A DNA stretch of 64,000 nt, taken from Tricholoma matsutake (Eukaryota; Basidiomycota; Agaricomycetes; Agaricales; Tricholomataceae). Below are positions 12,718 through 22,421 of this stretch, in pieces (position 1 is the stretch's first letter; every line of letters starts with the position of its first letter). The position numbers were made by a program, and so were the translations under genes. The notes under the pieces are model-generated. The model saw nothing but the letters and a program-made list of their open reading frames with translations. It searched no databases and was not told where the DNA came from. The stretch is taken from the NCBI GenBank assembly GCA_026075535.2, contig AP026547.1, forward strand, positions 8,122,001 through 8,186,000, in the 5' to 3' direction.

Positions 12718-14548
12718 ATGGCGAACTTCAACTTCAACTCCACCCGCATCGATGAGCTCGAGAAGAAATTAGAAAACTACAAGGCTGAATACGCTGATTC
12801 AGATCACGAAGAAGATACTCGCGATGTGTTCCTTGGCATCCTCAAGGATGCATGCAGCCTCGTCAGTGAGGCAGATGGATTTACTCCTGACTTCCAGGAC
12901 ATAGTCGTCAGGGTGGATGCGTTGATCAACGACGCGATTGATTTTGCGTATGGCGATGGCGATCTCTACGACTTTATGCCATCCTTTGCCCACTCTGATT
13001 CCAACCCACAACTTGGGGGGGGGGATATCTTCCACGAAGAAGGCGTGTTTGGTACGTACAATACAATCCTCTGTACGTGTATCGCAGTACTAATATCCCA
13101 CACCTGTTCAGCTCACGGCGAACTACAGATGTTCCTGCCCCTCATCAACATCCTGATGGGCAAAAACCCAAACGGTACGCATTATTCTGAAAACCCACGT
13201 TTTACAACCTCACCCCAGCTTCCAGACAAGTTTGTCCCAGCCCAAGGACAGCCCGTCCCAAAACTCCCCGTCCCCTGGCCCAAATCGATGAAACCGCACC
13301 CCCTAACCACCCGTCTCGCCCGCTTCAAAGGCGACGTCGCCGTCTCCGCCTCCTCCGATCATCCCCTCGCCAACCCCATCTACGAAGCCCGTTGCGAAAT
13401 AACCGCCGATTCCACCGCCCTCCCCATCGGGCTCCACCTCTCCTCCTCTGGTACCGTCCTCTTCCTGCACGCCATGGGCGGCTGGAAAAACCGTTCCCCC
13501 GTCCTGCGCTACTGCTTCCCAGACGTCCCCTCCCATTCATTTCCTGACGAGCACCAAGCAGACAAACACGTATTCGACGGTGGCTGTTGATCTAGAGGGC
13601 GGAGGAAAGAGCGTCGCGAGGTATATTGGGCATGGGGCGGAGTTGAGTGCAGGCGGGATTGCGGTCTCCGCGAGCCCAGAGGGTGATAAGAATGTGTTTG
13701 TGACGGCATGTATGGATGGGCTGGCTCGGCTGTATGACGTGCGCCATCCGCAACCGGTGTTGAGCATGGATTGTGGGAACAGGAGTGAGGGATGTCCAGC
13801 TGCAGTGTTGATACACCCTGATGGGATACCCAGTGCGTTAGCCACACATCTTTCTCTGCTGTTGCCTTGAACGCCATGCTGACTTTTGGTGTTTTTGGTT
13901 GTCTGTACCTACAGCTGTGTTCACCGGCGGAGAAGCCAAAGAACACATCAAAATGTGGGACATTCGGGCAAGGGCAGCGGTGTACGAGATGTCCACAGGA
14001 AACAACGCAGTAGTGGGGATGGCGTGGGATGCACAGCATAATTCATTGTATGCGGCGACGGAGTGTCGGTACATGGATAGGATGGGAAATTCGTTAGAGT
14101 ATCGGCGGGGGAAGGTCCCGATAGAACAGAGGGAAAATATTAATCAGAATCAGAGTCAGCACGATGGGGTTGAGGAGGAGGATGACGGGGTTGAGGAGGA
14201 TATGGAGGATGAGGAGGAGGATGACGATGACGATGACGATCTTAATATGCGATGCTGGCCGAAGAAGGCGTACCATGACGAAGACTTTTTCGGGTATATG
14301 TTCGACGCAGGCGAGCATCGCATCTGTGAGTTGCTCTTTCTTTCTTGTGGCTGCTTACAGTTTGTTGACTGTTAATGTTTACTTAGATCGGTATGCGTTC
14401 AAGGAGGATGCGGATACACGTGTGCTGCCTGTGTATGGCAACGCGCATTTGGAGTCTTATTCCTGGTAAGTAGATCCTTCTGTTGAGGAAGAAATTATTG
14501 TACAGGGTGAGAAACGCCTACATCGCCGTACGCCAAAACCATTTCTAG
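12718..14548 (+). CDS. WD40-repeat-like protein, function unknown
   Basis: I favour the ATG at 12718 (MANFNFNSTRIDELEKKLE, good context), although the frame is open back to 12466. The N-terminus is a predicted coiled coil, followed by an acidic stretch. After introns near 13052-13111 and 13175-13220 comes GDVAVSASSDHPLANPIY, TALPIGLHLSSSGTVLFLH and MGGWKNRSPVLRYCF, then the frame changes near 13525-13575 to continue with VARYIGHGAELSAGG, VFVTACMDGLARLYDVRHP, EHIKMWDIRARAAVYEM and VVGMAWDAQHNSLYAA, which look like WD repeats (L-W/Y-D-x-R endings). A long Asp/Glu run follows, then an intron near 14325-14386 and probably a last intron at 14466-14505, ending at TAG 14546-14548. Neither a convincing intron nor a clean frame explains the 13525-13575 switch. 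No specific role can be assigned. Confidence 0.72.
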
Positions 14549-14874
14549 AACAGATATCAAAACGAAATTTTGAAGTACAGTGTACTGCCGCTAGTTTTCA
14601 CACTTCTGGGGCCGCTTGGGCTTCTTGGGGGCCGTGTCCCAGCCAGTTCATCTTGGTTTAGCTGGTGTATATGTATATACGCATCTACAGCTTCTCTGAT
14701 CTTACTTGCCTTCACCTTTGCCTTATCTTGGCGTTTGATGAAACACAGCCAAATTTGGCAGGGATTTGTAACCCTATTTTGCGTCTCGGTACAAGTCTGC
14801 TTAGCTTCCTTCAAAAAATCAGGAAAAATTGTTAATGGAATCTTGAGATGGTATAGTATACATGTAGTGATGTA
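14549..14874. other. Intergenic stretch
   Basis: About 325 bases between the WD40-like gene and the inverted-repeat element. No gene recognised. Confidence 0.35.
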
Positions 14875-15006
14875 CAGGGCCCGGCTCGGCTCGAAAGCCC
14901 GGGCTTGGGCTCGGCTTCAGTGGGCTCAGGCTTCAATACATTGCGAGCCGAGCCCTGGTAGCAGGCTCAGGCTCGGCTCAGGCTCGGCTCAGGCTCAGGC
15001 CTGGGC
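14875..15006 (+). repeat. Left terminal arm (GGCTCGG/GGCTCAGG repeats)
   Basis: Degenerate tandem copies of GGCTCGG and GGCTCAGG interrupted by short spacers; inverted counterpart at 15919-16011. Confidence 0.65.
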
Positions 15007-15918
15007 TTGAGATGGGGAATGAAGAAATCAGGAGGGACGTCAAGAAATGTTTCGAGAGGTCTGAACTTGCTACGATCGTGGGCACAACACTGAAAAACGT
15101 TGAGAAGCGGTTGTGATGCATGTGAATCCGAGTGATGCGGCACAGAGAAGGACTGTTCAAATGGTGGTTGGGACAGAGTTTGGGAGTGTTCTGAGGGCTC
15201 TGGTAGCGTGTTCTGTCGTTTCCGAGCTGCTGCTCGTGGTCTCAAGTCGGGCAGAATGCAAGGCTCGGCTGTCGTCTCCGCACTTTTCAGCGAGGTGAAG
15301 TATTCGTCGGCGGGCGGCTCCGTGTGGAGGGTTGGCACACCAACGTTCAGCGGTTGTAGGGGCTGCCTGGGTAGCGGCGTCGGCAGTATGTAGTTCGAAT
15401 TCGGGGGGTCGATACTCAGCCCTCCCATTCCTCCTGACGGCCATGCACCTTCTTCTCCCTGTATGCATCGTCTCGGGCCTTCATCTCATCCTCCTTCCTC
15501 AACTCTCGAAAAAATTGTCCCCTGGAGCCCCACGTCATATCCCTCATCGTACCCATGGTTCCTTCCTCTTTCCTGGCGCTCTTTTCATCCCTTTTCGAGG
15601 ACGTTGAGTATCAGGTTCTTTATCTTTCTGTCCAAACATAACACATAATTAGCTGTGGTGAAAGCCAAAGAGGTGAGAACAAACCACTACCGTCTGTTGA
15701 AGAACTTAGAACTAGGGAGTTTTGATGCCACAGGAAACAAGGACGTCGCAGATGACGGATGATGCATCTGCATCAACGATGAGCAATAATGACAACATGG
15801 ACGTGATGCCTAGTTCATAGATGGAGGCATCGAAGTGGCTGTGAACAGATCCCGATCAAGAAGTCAATGTCTCGTAGAGTCGATTTCAAATTCTCGTAAC
15901 ATCCTTCTTCACTACCAT

Positions 15919-16011
15919 AAAGCCCGGGCTCAAGGGCTCGGCTCAGGCTTCTGAAAACCCAGGCTTCTGGGGCTCGGCAGCCCGGGCTTCAGGGCTTTGG
16001 GCCGAGCCTTG
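15919..16011 (-). repeat. Right terminal arm (inverted copy)
   Basis: Contains GCCCGGGCT, GGCTCGGCTCAGGCTT and GGGCCGAGCCTTG; its reverse complement matches the beginning of the left arm. Confidence 0.65.
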
Positions 16012-16224
16012 TACAACATGGAAGTGGGAAGAGATCTGCTAATGTTGAAAAGTTAGACCGCGAGTGCAAGATTCTTGCACTACTGGGTCAATGATAGTAG
16101 TATTCTTGATACGTCAAAAGTAAAGTTCCGGAGAAATCCACACTCATTAAGTAACAAAGCAAGACATCATGATTATCGACTACTATCCCAAAAGAAAAAA
16201 ATTAGTGTGAAAAAATGTAATGGC

Positions 16225-17928
16225 TCAATGATAACATGACTGGTGCACAAACGAAACCTGCACAGGTAAACCTTTAGCCCACAATTTTCCAAGACGGTCT
16301 TGGTCTGCTCCATCCATGGTTGAATGGTGCCGATCGTGGATGGCGAGAGAAGCCCATCGCATGCGCGAAATCCCGGATTTGACGTGCTCCGAGTAATGCG
16401 AAGCATGCCAACGGGACTCAACCATGTCCACAAAGATAACCCCGACGTCTCCACCGTTCAGATCGTCTACGCAATAAACTGTGATCGAACTCAATGCTGG
16501 GAGCAGCACTGGATGATCCAGATCCGGATTTACCGCCGTATGAGAAAGTGATTGCAGGATTTGCTTAATGTCGGCAGTATCTGTCATACGACCCGAAATA
16601 TTCAATGTCAGATCAGAAAGGGAAGGCATGGCTTTCAAACAAGCAACTAGCCCTGATCCCTTCACGGCCTCTGTCTCCAAATGGAAGCTTTTCAGCGCTT
16701 GCCCGTTCCGTGAAATGAACGATTCAAATGGTTCCCAAGACCAAATCTTAAACCACATGGCTGTCTTGATGTGAAGATTGCGGAGGGAAGGTAGGGAGAG
16801 ACAATCGAAGGAGGAACCGGGGTTGCTATGCATGGATACTGAGAGGTCACGCAAACGTGAGTGCTGCACGACCACCGATGGATCCATTTTTGACTCCATA
16901 GACTGGCTCAATGGCCAATCGACCTTCAGCAAGTTGGGCGCCGACTGCAACAGAGTGCAAAGAGCAACAATGCTCTCTCCGGTCGCGGCATGGTATGAAA
17001 ACTGAGTCAATTGCGCCCATGGGAGGTTCACATCGGCAATGGGATACGAAAGAGGACGATGGCTTGAAATCGTGACTCGATTGAGTTTGGGGGCATTGCA
17101 AAAGAGGTCTGATCCTAGAAACTGAGGATCTTTCATGTTTTCTAATTGGAGGTGAAGGTCCTGCAATTCAGGCAAGTTATCCCTTAATGTAGAAAATACG
17201 ACCATCGATGCCTGCCAGAGCCGTAGGTCAACCCTTCGCCATCGATGCGACTGTTCAAGCACTTTGCGAACAGGGGGACTCTGGAAAAAGGCATCTGTGG
17301 TGGGGATGTTTGAGAGGATTACATTGAGCGGAGTCTGCCGTGATTGTTTCAACCAAGTTTGAACAAGAGTCGGCGTAAACTGGAGAAAATGAGAGGATAC
17401 TCTCAAGTCGATCGTTGACCATAATCTGGGAGACGAAAGAGCAATGGCTGTCCAATCCTTGCATATGCGAAGGAGAAGGGCAGGTGCAACTCGAGGACCG
17501 AAACTCAAAAGTTCGTCGTGATTCGCATGCTTTATCGTCTGACTGTCTGTAAGGGCCTCAGTCGCTGGCAGGCAGTGCATAAATATCTCAGACCAAATAT
17601 CCGCTGGCACTCGCCTCGCTGGGGTGAGGAGCGCGGTATGCTCGGTGGCATACGTTTGGAGAGCCTCCCGTTCTTTGGTGAGCTGACGTACAACACGCTG
17701 CGCATGTGCAATATCAGCATCCAGTTTGGAAATATCTAAGTGCACAGCGTCAATGGACGCTCGGATATCTTGAGCTTCTGCAGCAGAGGGAACACCGTTT
17801 GTCCCCAGAAGATGGGGAACAGGAGAGGGTAGGACCTTGGTGCATCCAGGCAAAGGAGATCGACGATTTGGGCAATGGCTGGGCGAAACTGTCATGATAG
17901 AAGACGGCGTTGTTAGCAAGAATCCCAT
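16225..17928 (-). CDS. F-box-like protein of the agaricomycete LRR-type family
   Basis: One uninterrupted frame of 567 residues. After a low-complexity N-terminus comes a coiled coil (about residues 50-95: SIDAVHLDISKLDADIAHAQ, VVRQLTKEREALQ), then the F-box-like motif RRVPADIWSEIFMHCLP directly after it, and a long region of degenerate leucine-rich repeats (LPELQDLHLQLENMKDPQFL, APKLNRVTISS, LPSLRNLHIKTA, MPSLSDLTLNISGRM). This coiled coil/F-box/LRR order is typical of a strongly expanded agaricomycete family thought to act as substrate adaptors of SCF ubiquitin ligases; the target is unknown. The ATG at 17926-17928 is the first; an in-frame Met at residue 12 (MTVSPSHC) is an alternative. 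The codons are intact. Confidence 0.85.
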   Translation of the reverse strand: MGFLLTTPSSIMTVSPSHCPNRRSPLPGCTKVLPSPVPHLLGTNGVPSAAEAQDIRASIDAVHLDISKLDADIAHAQRVVRQLTKEREALQTYATEHTALLTPARRVPADIWSEIFMHCLPATEALTDSQTIKHANHDELLSFGPRVAPALLLRICKDWTAIALSSPRLWSTIDLRVSSHFLQFTPTLVQTWLKQSRQTPLNVILSNIPTTDAFFQSPPVRKVLEQSHRWRRVDLRLWQASMVVFSTLRDNLPELQDLHLQLENMKDPQFLGSDLFCNAPKLNRVTISSHRPLSYPIADVNLPWAQLTQFSYHAATGESIVALCTLLQSAPNLLKVDWPLSQSMESKMDPSVVVQHSRLRDLSVSMHSNPGSSFDCLSLPSLRNLHIKTAMWFKIWSWEPFESFISRNGQALKSFHLETEAVKGSGLVACLKAMPSLSDLTLNISGRMTDTADIKQILQSLSHTAVNPDLDHPVLLPALSSITVYCVDDLNGGDVGVIFVDMVESRWHASHYSEHVKSGISRMRWASLAIHDRHHSTMDGADQDRLGKLWAKGLPVQVSFVHQSCYH

Positions 17929-20131
17929 TGAGTGTTATGGTCCTGCGGGGAGCAGAATAATTGTTCTTAAGTAGAGTTTGATAAGGCATAGGACTTATCC
18001 ATTAAGCCCGTGTGCATGCGTGCACCTGCTCAGCTGCTCCGAACAACAAGCACAGCCAAGCGGACGTAAATATCATGTCTTCTAGCTTCAGGATTTAGCT
18101 GTCACTGTGTCAGGATTTAGGTTATACACTAGAGAGTTATTTATGTGCAAGAGAGATCAAAGACCCTGAACTTCGAATTGACGGTTATCACCTAATACCT
18201 CCTATTAACTTAGTACCTCGAAGTCGCTTTTCTTGATAACGACCGAGGCTGAAAAATCGCAACGCGTCGTCTGGTTCATTGCTACTCATAAAACAGATTC
18301 TTCTCATCCTAGTACAGTTGTCCTGCCACATTGTCGGCCCAACATTCTCCGAGTCCGAGTTGAGTCCGAGTCAACTAGATGTTGATAAGCTGTGAGTGTT
18401 TTGTATTATATATAGGTCAGCTCACTAGGGAACGAATGGCTCTCAAAACATACGTCGACGACCAGTGCCGCACTGTTCGGCGTTCAAGCAGGAAGAATGC
18501 AGGTATTTTTGTTTTGCTGCCGGGTGCCCACGGCTATATATAGATATTAGAGACCGATGATGAACTTCAAGATCCTGTGACCTTAGGCCCTGGGCCTGCT
18601 CCTCTCTTTCGCACAATGTAATGATCGGACAACTGTCGCTCTTGAGTATACTATGGTCAGTCGACTTGGGAGCACATATACTCTCATCTCCTGCTGCCAA
18701 AGTTCGGCTCCCAGGGGCCGATTAGAATGGCTAAGAATAAGTAGCTCTGGCACCGGCCTTGAGCGCAGCGGCTAAAGCCGAGATTATGAAGTCGTATTAT
18801 TTCAAGGCAAAACTTACCAGCTCGTATACATATACCATTAAAATGACTGTGTGGCTACAGCACTTAAGGAGAGGCAAGGAGTAACCTGGAGTAACTCGTT
18901 TGTGGGACCCTTTTGTTTGGTGTCTACTAGGCTTCAAGTATCGCTTCTAAACAGAACATAGGGCACCTAGAACGGATCTATCCTCTATGCAAAACTTTCG
19001 AGCTGGCTTAAGTTTGAACTGTGGGTCGTCGGCTAGCTCCTCTGAGGGCTCGGACCCGAGCTGTTGATACAATGTTTACAACTTTGATATCCACCTACCC
19101 TACTATGTTGGCATCACTAACAACACCAACTCTAGATCTTTTGTTCTGAATTCAGACTTAGTTGAAACGAATTATCTATACAAAGCCCCACCGTTCACTC
19201 AGTGCTTGAGCAGTCCCAAGGTTGACATATTACTCAGACTGGAATGGAACGAAGGAATAGCTTGCCCGAGTTGGAGGAGGTTCTCATAGTTCTTGCTTCG
19301 ATTCAATCAGTGGAGTCTGACCCTAGGGATGTGACATCATCTATCTTCTCTCGGCGCCTTAGCTCACTGAAAATACGTTGGCCATTGGGCTGGCCTCCCA
19401 TCCATCGACGACCCTATACCCTTGGTTTGTGTATGCCGAACCGGTACCCGGCTTACCCTGCCATTAATTTTCTTTCAACCAGGCTATCTATCAGCTCTAC
19501 ATCTATATCATCTAGACCTTCCCTGGCTTGGATACCCTTTAAACCGTTCATTTTGTAGAACGGACAAGTTTTGGAATGCCGTCACTTACATAGGCCGGTG
19601 GCTGCGGCGGCATATTCCGAAGACCGAGTGTGAGAAAGTTCTGGGCAGTCACAACGTTTCGTCTGCTAACTGAAATATGATTTCCATAAACAGTAATTTA
19701 TTGATGAACAAGTCGTTTGATTTTGGTGAACTTATGTAGTCATTGAGCGCCCCTGAGATACAATCGCGGTTCGCTGCCTTGCACAAGATTAGATTGCCGG
19801 CGTTGGAGTTCCGTTGACAGTCGGAGTTAGCATAAGCCAACTTGAGATTTCACACATTGCAATGGACTTCTCTCACAATCTGCCATAAATTTCACCTTGG
19901 ACAAAGAACGAGAGGTGAAGGTCTAGCTGTGCATGCTGCAAGGGTCGTTTCGTTGACCGGTCATCAGAAAATATTTGAATGAAAGGTTTTTGCCATCTAC
20001 CATTTACTTACAAGTTCAGTACAACACTTTCAGACTCTAGTGCTTCAAGCTAGGCCAGCCGTAGGGTCTTCAGTCCAACACGAGAGGCGTTGTACAAGGC
20101 GCGTAAATTGCATATCTGTCTACACATAAGT
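17929..20131. other. Gene-poor stretch, 2.2 kb
   Basis: Between the F-box-like gene and RPS20. Several short open frames (for example 19244-19558 plus) lack recognisable domains. Contains TATATATA runs near 18411 and 18535. No RNA gene or transposon recognised. Confidence 0.4.
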
Positions 20132-20670
20132 TTAAGGAGAAATCGTAACTTCGACCTCAACACCAGGCTCCAAACTAATGCTCGTCTGCACAGAAATATT
20201 ATATCAAAAAAAAAACATCTCCTAAGTGTGAAAAACAACATACGATCTGCTTCACAATTTCGCTGGAAGAGTGGAGGTCGATCAGGCGCTTATGGACCTT
20301 GAGCTCAAAGGAATCCCAAGTCTTCGAACCTTCACCACAAGGCTAAGACGAATATATTAACGAGATAAAAACGGATAATAGCGAACGGAACACACAGTTT
20401 TACGCATGGTGATCTTTAGCGACTTGGTGGGGAGACGGACGGGGCCCTTAACACGAAGTTGCTTGTCTTTAGCCCTGTTGATGAGGTCGGCGGAGACTAG
20501 ATTACAATAAATCATAGCCTCGGTGACAATGACAGTGGACGAAGCATACACTTTTCAAGGTTTCTAACGTTGCTGCTGGTGAGGGTGATCCTGATTTTGT
20601 GGATTTTTGCGCCGGGCACTGGGGCACCTGTAGCGTCGTATTCTTTTTCTCCCTTAGCGACGTAACTCAT
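20132..20670 (-). CDS. RPS20: 40S ribosomal protein uS10 (S20)
   Basis: Small-subunit protein located in the head of the 40S ribosome. Reading the minus strand from ATG 20668-20670: [38 protein letters not shown], then after an intron [33 protein letters not shown], after another intron [33 protein letters not shown], and after a third intron [17 protein letters not shown] with the stop at 20132-20134. These are the diagnostic uS10 blocks in order. Length about 120 residues, normal. It is divergent from SAF4 with 215 bases between start codons. Confidence 0.97.
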
Positions 20671-20885
20671 TTTGGAGTCAGGAGGTGACTGGGATAATAG
20701 AGTCAGTGATGAATGTAGAGCTCTGAGACGTACAGACCTAAGGATGCAGGTTGTGTTGATCCAAGGAAATTAAGGTTCAAACAAACACACCTCAATCTGT
20801 TTGTCTTTGCTTGGATCTGTTGGCGTTGGCTTCTGGTACCCACGTGAGTTCCTTGTCCCCAAGCCACGATTACTACCCAGCAGCT
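20671..20885. promoter_or_regulatory. Short bidirectional promoter RPS20 / SAF4
   Basis: 215 bases separate the two divergent start codons, so both promoters must be compressed or shared. No classical TATA box seen on either strand. Confidence 0.45.
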
Positions 20886-22065
20886 ATGCAGGGATTCAAC
20901 AAGTGTGTATCGTTTTGAACTGAATTACACTCACATTAAAAGCCTACATCTCTTAGATATTACCCTCCTGACTACGATCCATCTCACGGCAGTCTCAACA
21001 AATACAGAGGTTAGTCTCCTGCAACGACGCTCACACGCAGGCACCCTCGAGCTAAGCGCTATTTCGAGGCAAACATGCACTGGGAGACCGCGCGCGCAAG
21101 ATCGACCAAGGAATTCTCATAACCCGCTTCGAGTTGCCCTTCAACATCTGGTGGTGAGTCACACCCATCAGCGGTTGTGTCGCGCATCATCTTATATGTG
21201 CAGTGGCACATGCAACAACCACATCGGAATGGGTGTGCGGTACAATGCAGAGAAGAAGAAGGTTGGGAACTACTATTCTACCCCGATCTTCTCCTTCCGG
21301 TGCAAATGTCATCTTTGCGACGGCTGGTTCGAGATCCAGACGGACCCAAAGGTGCGAAAGCATTGAACTAAACCTCATGCATGAGTATCAGCGCTGACTT
21401 GCATGTTTTGTTTTATGACAGAACACCCGCTACGTCGTTGTCTCCGGTGCCAGGCAAAAAGATGAAGACTGGAATCCCGAAGAACACGGTGGCTTTGCCG
21501 TTCACGGTACCACTCCCATCACCAAGTTGATTTTCCAGCCAACCAACCCTTACTTTTTACAGACACCGAAAAGGCTTCCATTGTCGAAGACCCCCTCGCC
21601 GCCCTCGAGAAAACCACCGACGCGCAGAATCACCTTACCAAAGTCCAAGTACCACGCCTCGAGTCCCTGCAAAGCGTATCGGAGCACTACAATGCGGATC
21701 CCTATGTTCATTCCACTAGATTGCGAAAACGCTTTCGGGCAGAGAAAAAGGCAGATCAGGTGAAGCAGAAGGCAAACGATGAGATCAAGGGACGATATGG
21801 GCTGCCTGCATCGCTGAGCCTCGTCGAGGATGATGAGCAAGCTAAGAAAGAAGCAAAGGAGCAGTGGGCAAAGGCGAAACTCGAGCTGGTGAGCAGCAAA
21901 CGTCGGAAACTGGGTGGGGATGCTGGATTGTCCTCTTCCTCTTCCTCTGTCAACCCACTCCACTCTCTACGGACTAGAATACTGGAAAACACTGCTCGGC
22001 AGTCTAATCCTTTCAACCATCCAAGGAGTATAGCTGGGAAAGTAGCAGGGTTGAATAGGAAATAA
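20886..22065 (+). CDS. SAF4: Splicing factor of the CWC16/YJU2 family (Saf4, CCDC130-like)
   Basis: Member of the Cwf16/Yju2 family linked to the spliceosome. First exon MQGFNK joins by a spliced AA/A codon to YYPPDYDPSHGSLNKYRG, then RARKIDQGILITRFELPFNI. After an intron at 21153-21202 comes WCGTCNNHIGMGVRYNAEKK and FSFRCKCHLCDGWFEIQTDP: the two CxxC pairs (CGTC and CHLC) are the family's zinc site. A further intron leads to NTRYVVVSGARQKDEDWNPE and a charged coiled-coil C-terminus (RLRKRFRAEKKADQVKQKA, KRRKLGG) ending in IAGKVAGLNRK. The RARKIDQGIL segment and the long C-terminal part favour the CCDC130/Saf4 branch over Yju2. Secure as to family. Confidence 0.93.
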
Positions 22066-22421
22066 ACCTATTTTCATTCTCACTCCCATGTCTATTAGCC
22101 TTAGCCTTAGCCCTTTGTATTGCCGAATCAGCAGGAATTCGATAGCGAATAAAACAACAGTATGAGTACAGAGAGCCGTCAACCGTAACCAAGAGAGATA
22201 GTACCTATAGTGACATCGACAAGGAGCTAAGGAAATGAAACAAAGGAATAAAGAAAATGAAATATATCTTAGTCCAGAGGAGACCATAAAGTAAGATAAG
22301 GCCAAACAGTGAAAAATGGAATTATGGACTAAGAGTGGTTAGTAAACACTACAGTACGGACAGCGGCAGGCGAAGGAGAATAAAGTATAGGAAAAACGGG
22401 GGAAAAACGATAAACATACAG
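22066..22421. other. Convergent intergenic region
   Basis: About 356 bases between the stop codons of SAF4 (plus) and the ARID gene (minus); presumably both 3' untranslated regions. Nothing further seen. Confidence 0.4.

Larger units (their letters stand above)
14875..16011. mobile_element. GC-rich terminal-inverted-repeat element, about 1.1 kb
   Basis: Left end CAGGGCCCGGCTCGGCTCGA and right end (reverse complement) CAAGGCTCGGCCCAAAGCCC begin with matching, GGCTCGG/GGCTCAGG-rich arms of about 100 bases; the dinucleotide TA flanks both ends. The arms are made of degenerate repeats of GGCTCGG and GGCTCAGG, very unlike the surrounding sequence. This is the layout of a non-autonomous DNA transposon. 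The interior has an open frame on the minus strand (14967-15428, 153 codons, Pro-rich, including PRPEPEPSLSRA contributed by the repeat) but no transposase. An 8-base duplication expected for hAT elements is not seen, so the superfamily is open. Confidence 0.65.

Noticed and set aside
19244..19558. 104-codon frame (MERRNSLPELEEVLIVLASI..)
   Set aside because: Start looks faintly LRR/F-box-like but becomes Ser/Pro-rich noise; no F-box motif; not enough to call a pseudogene.
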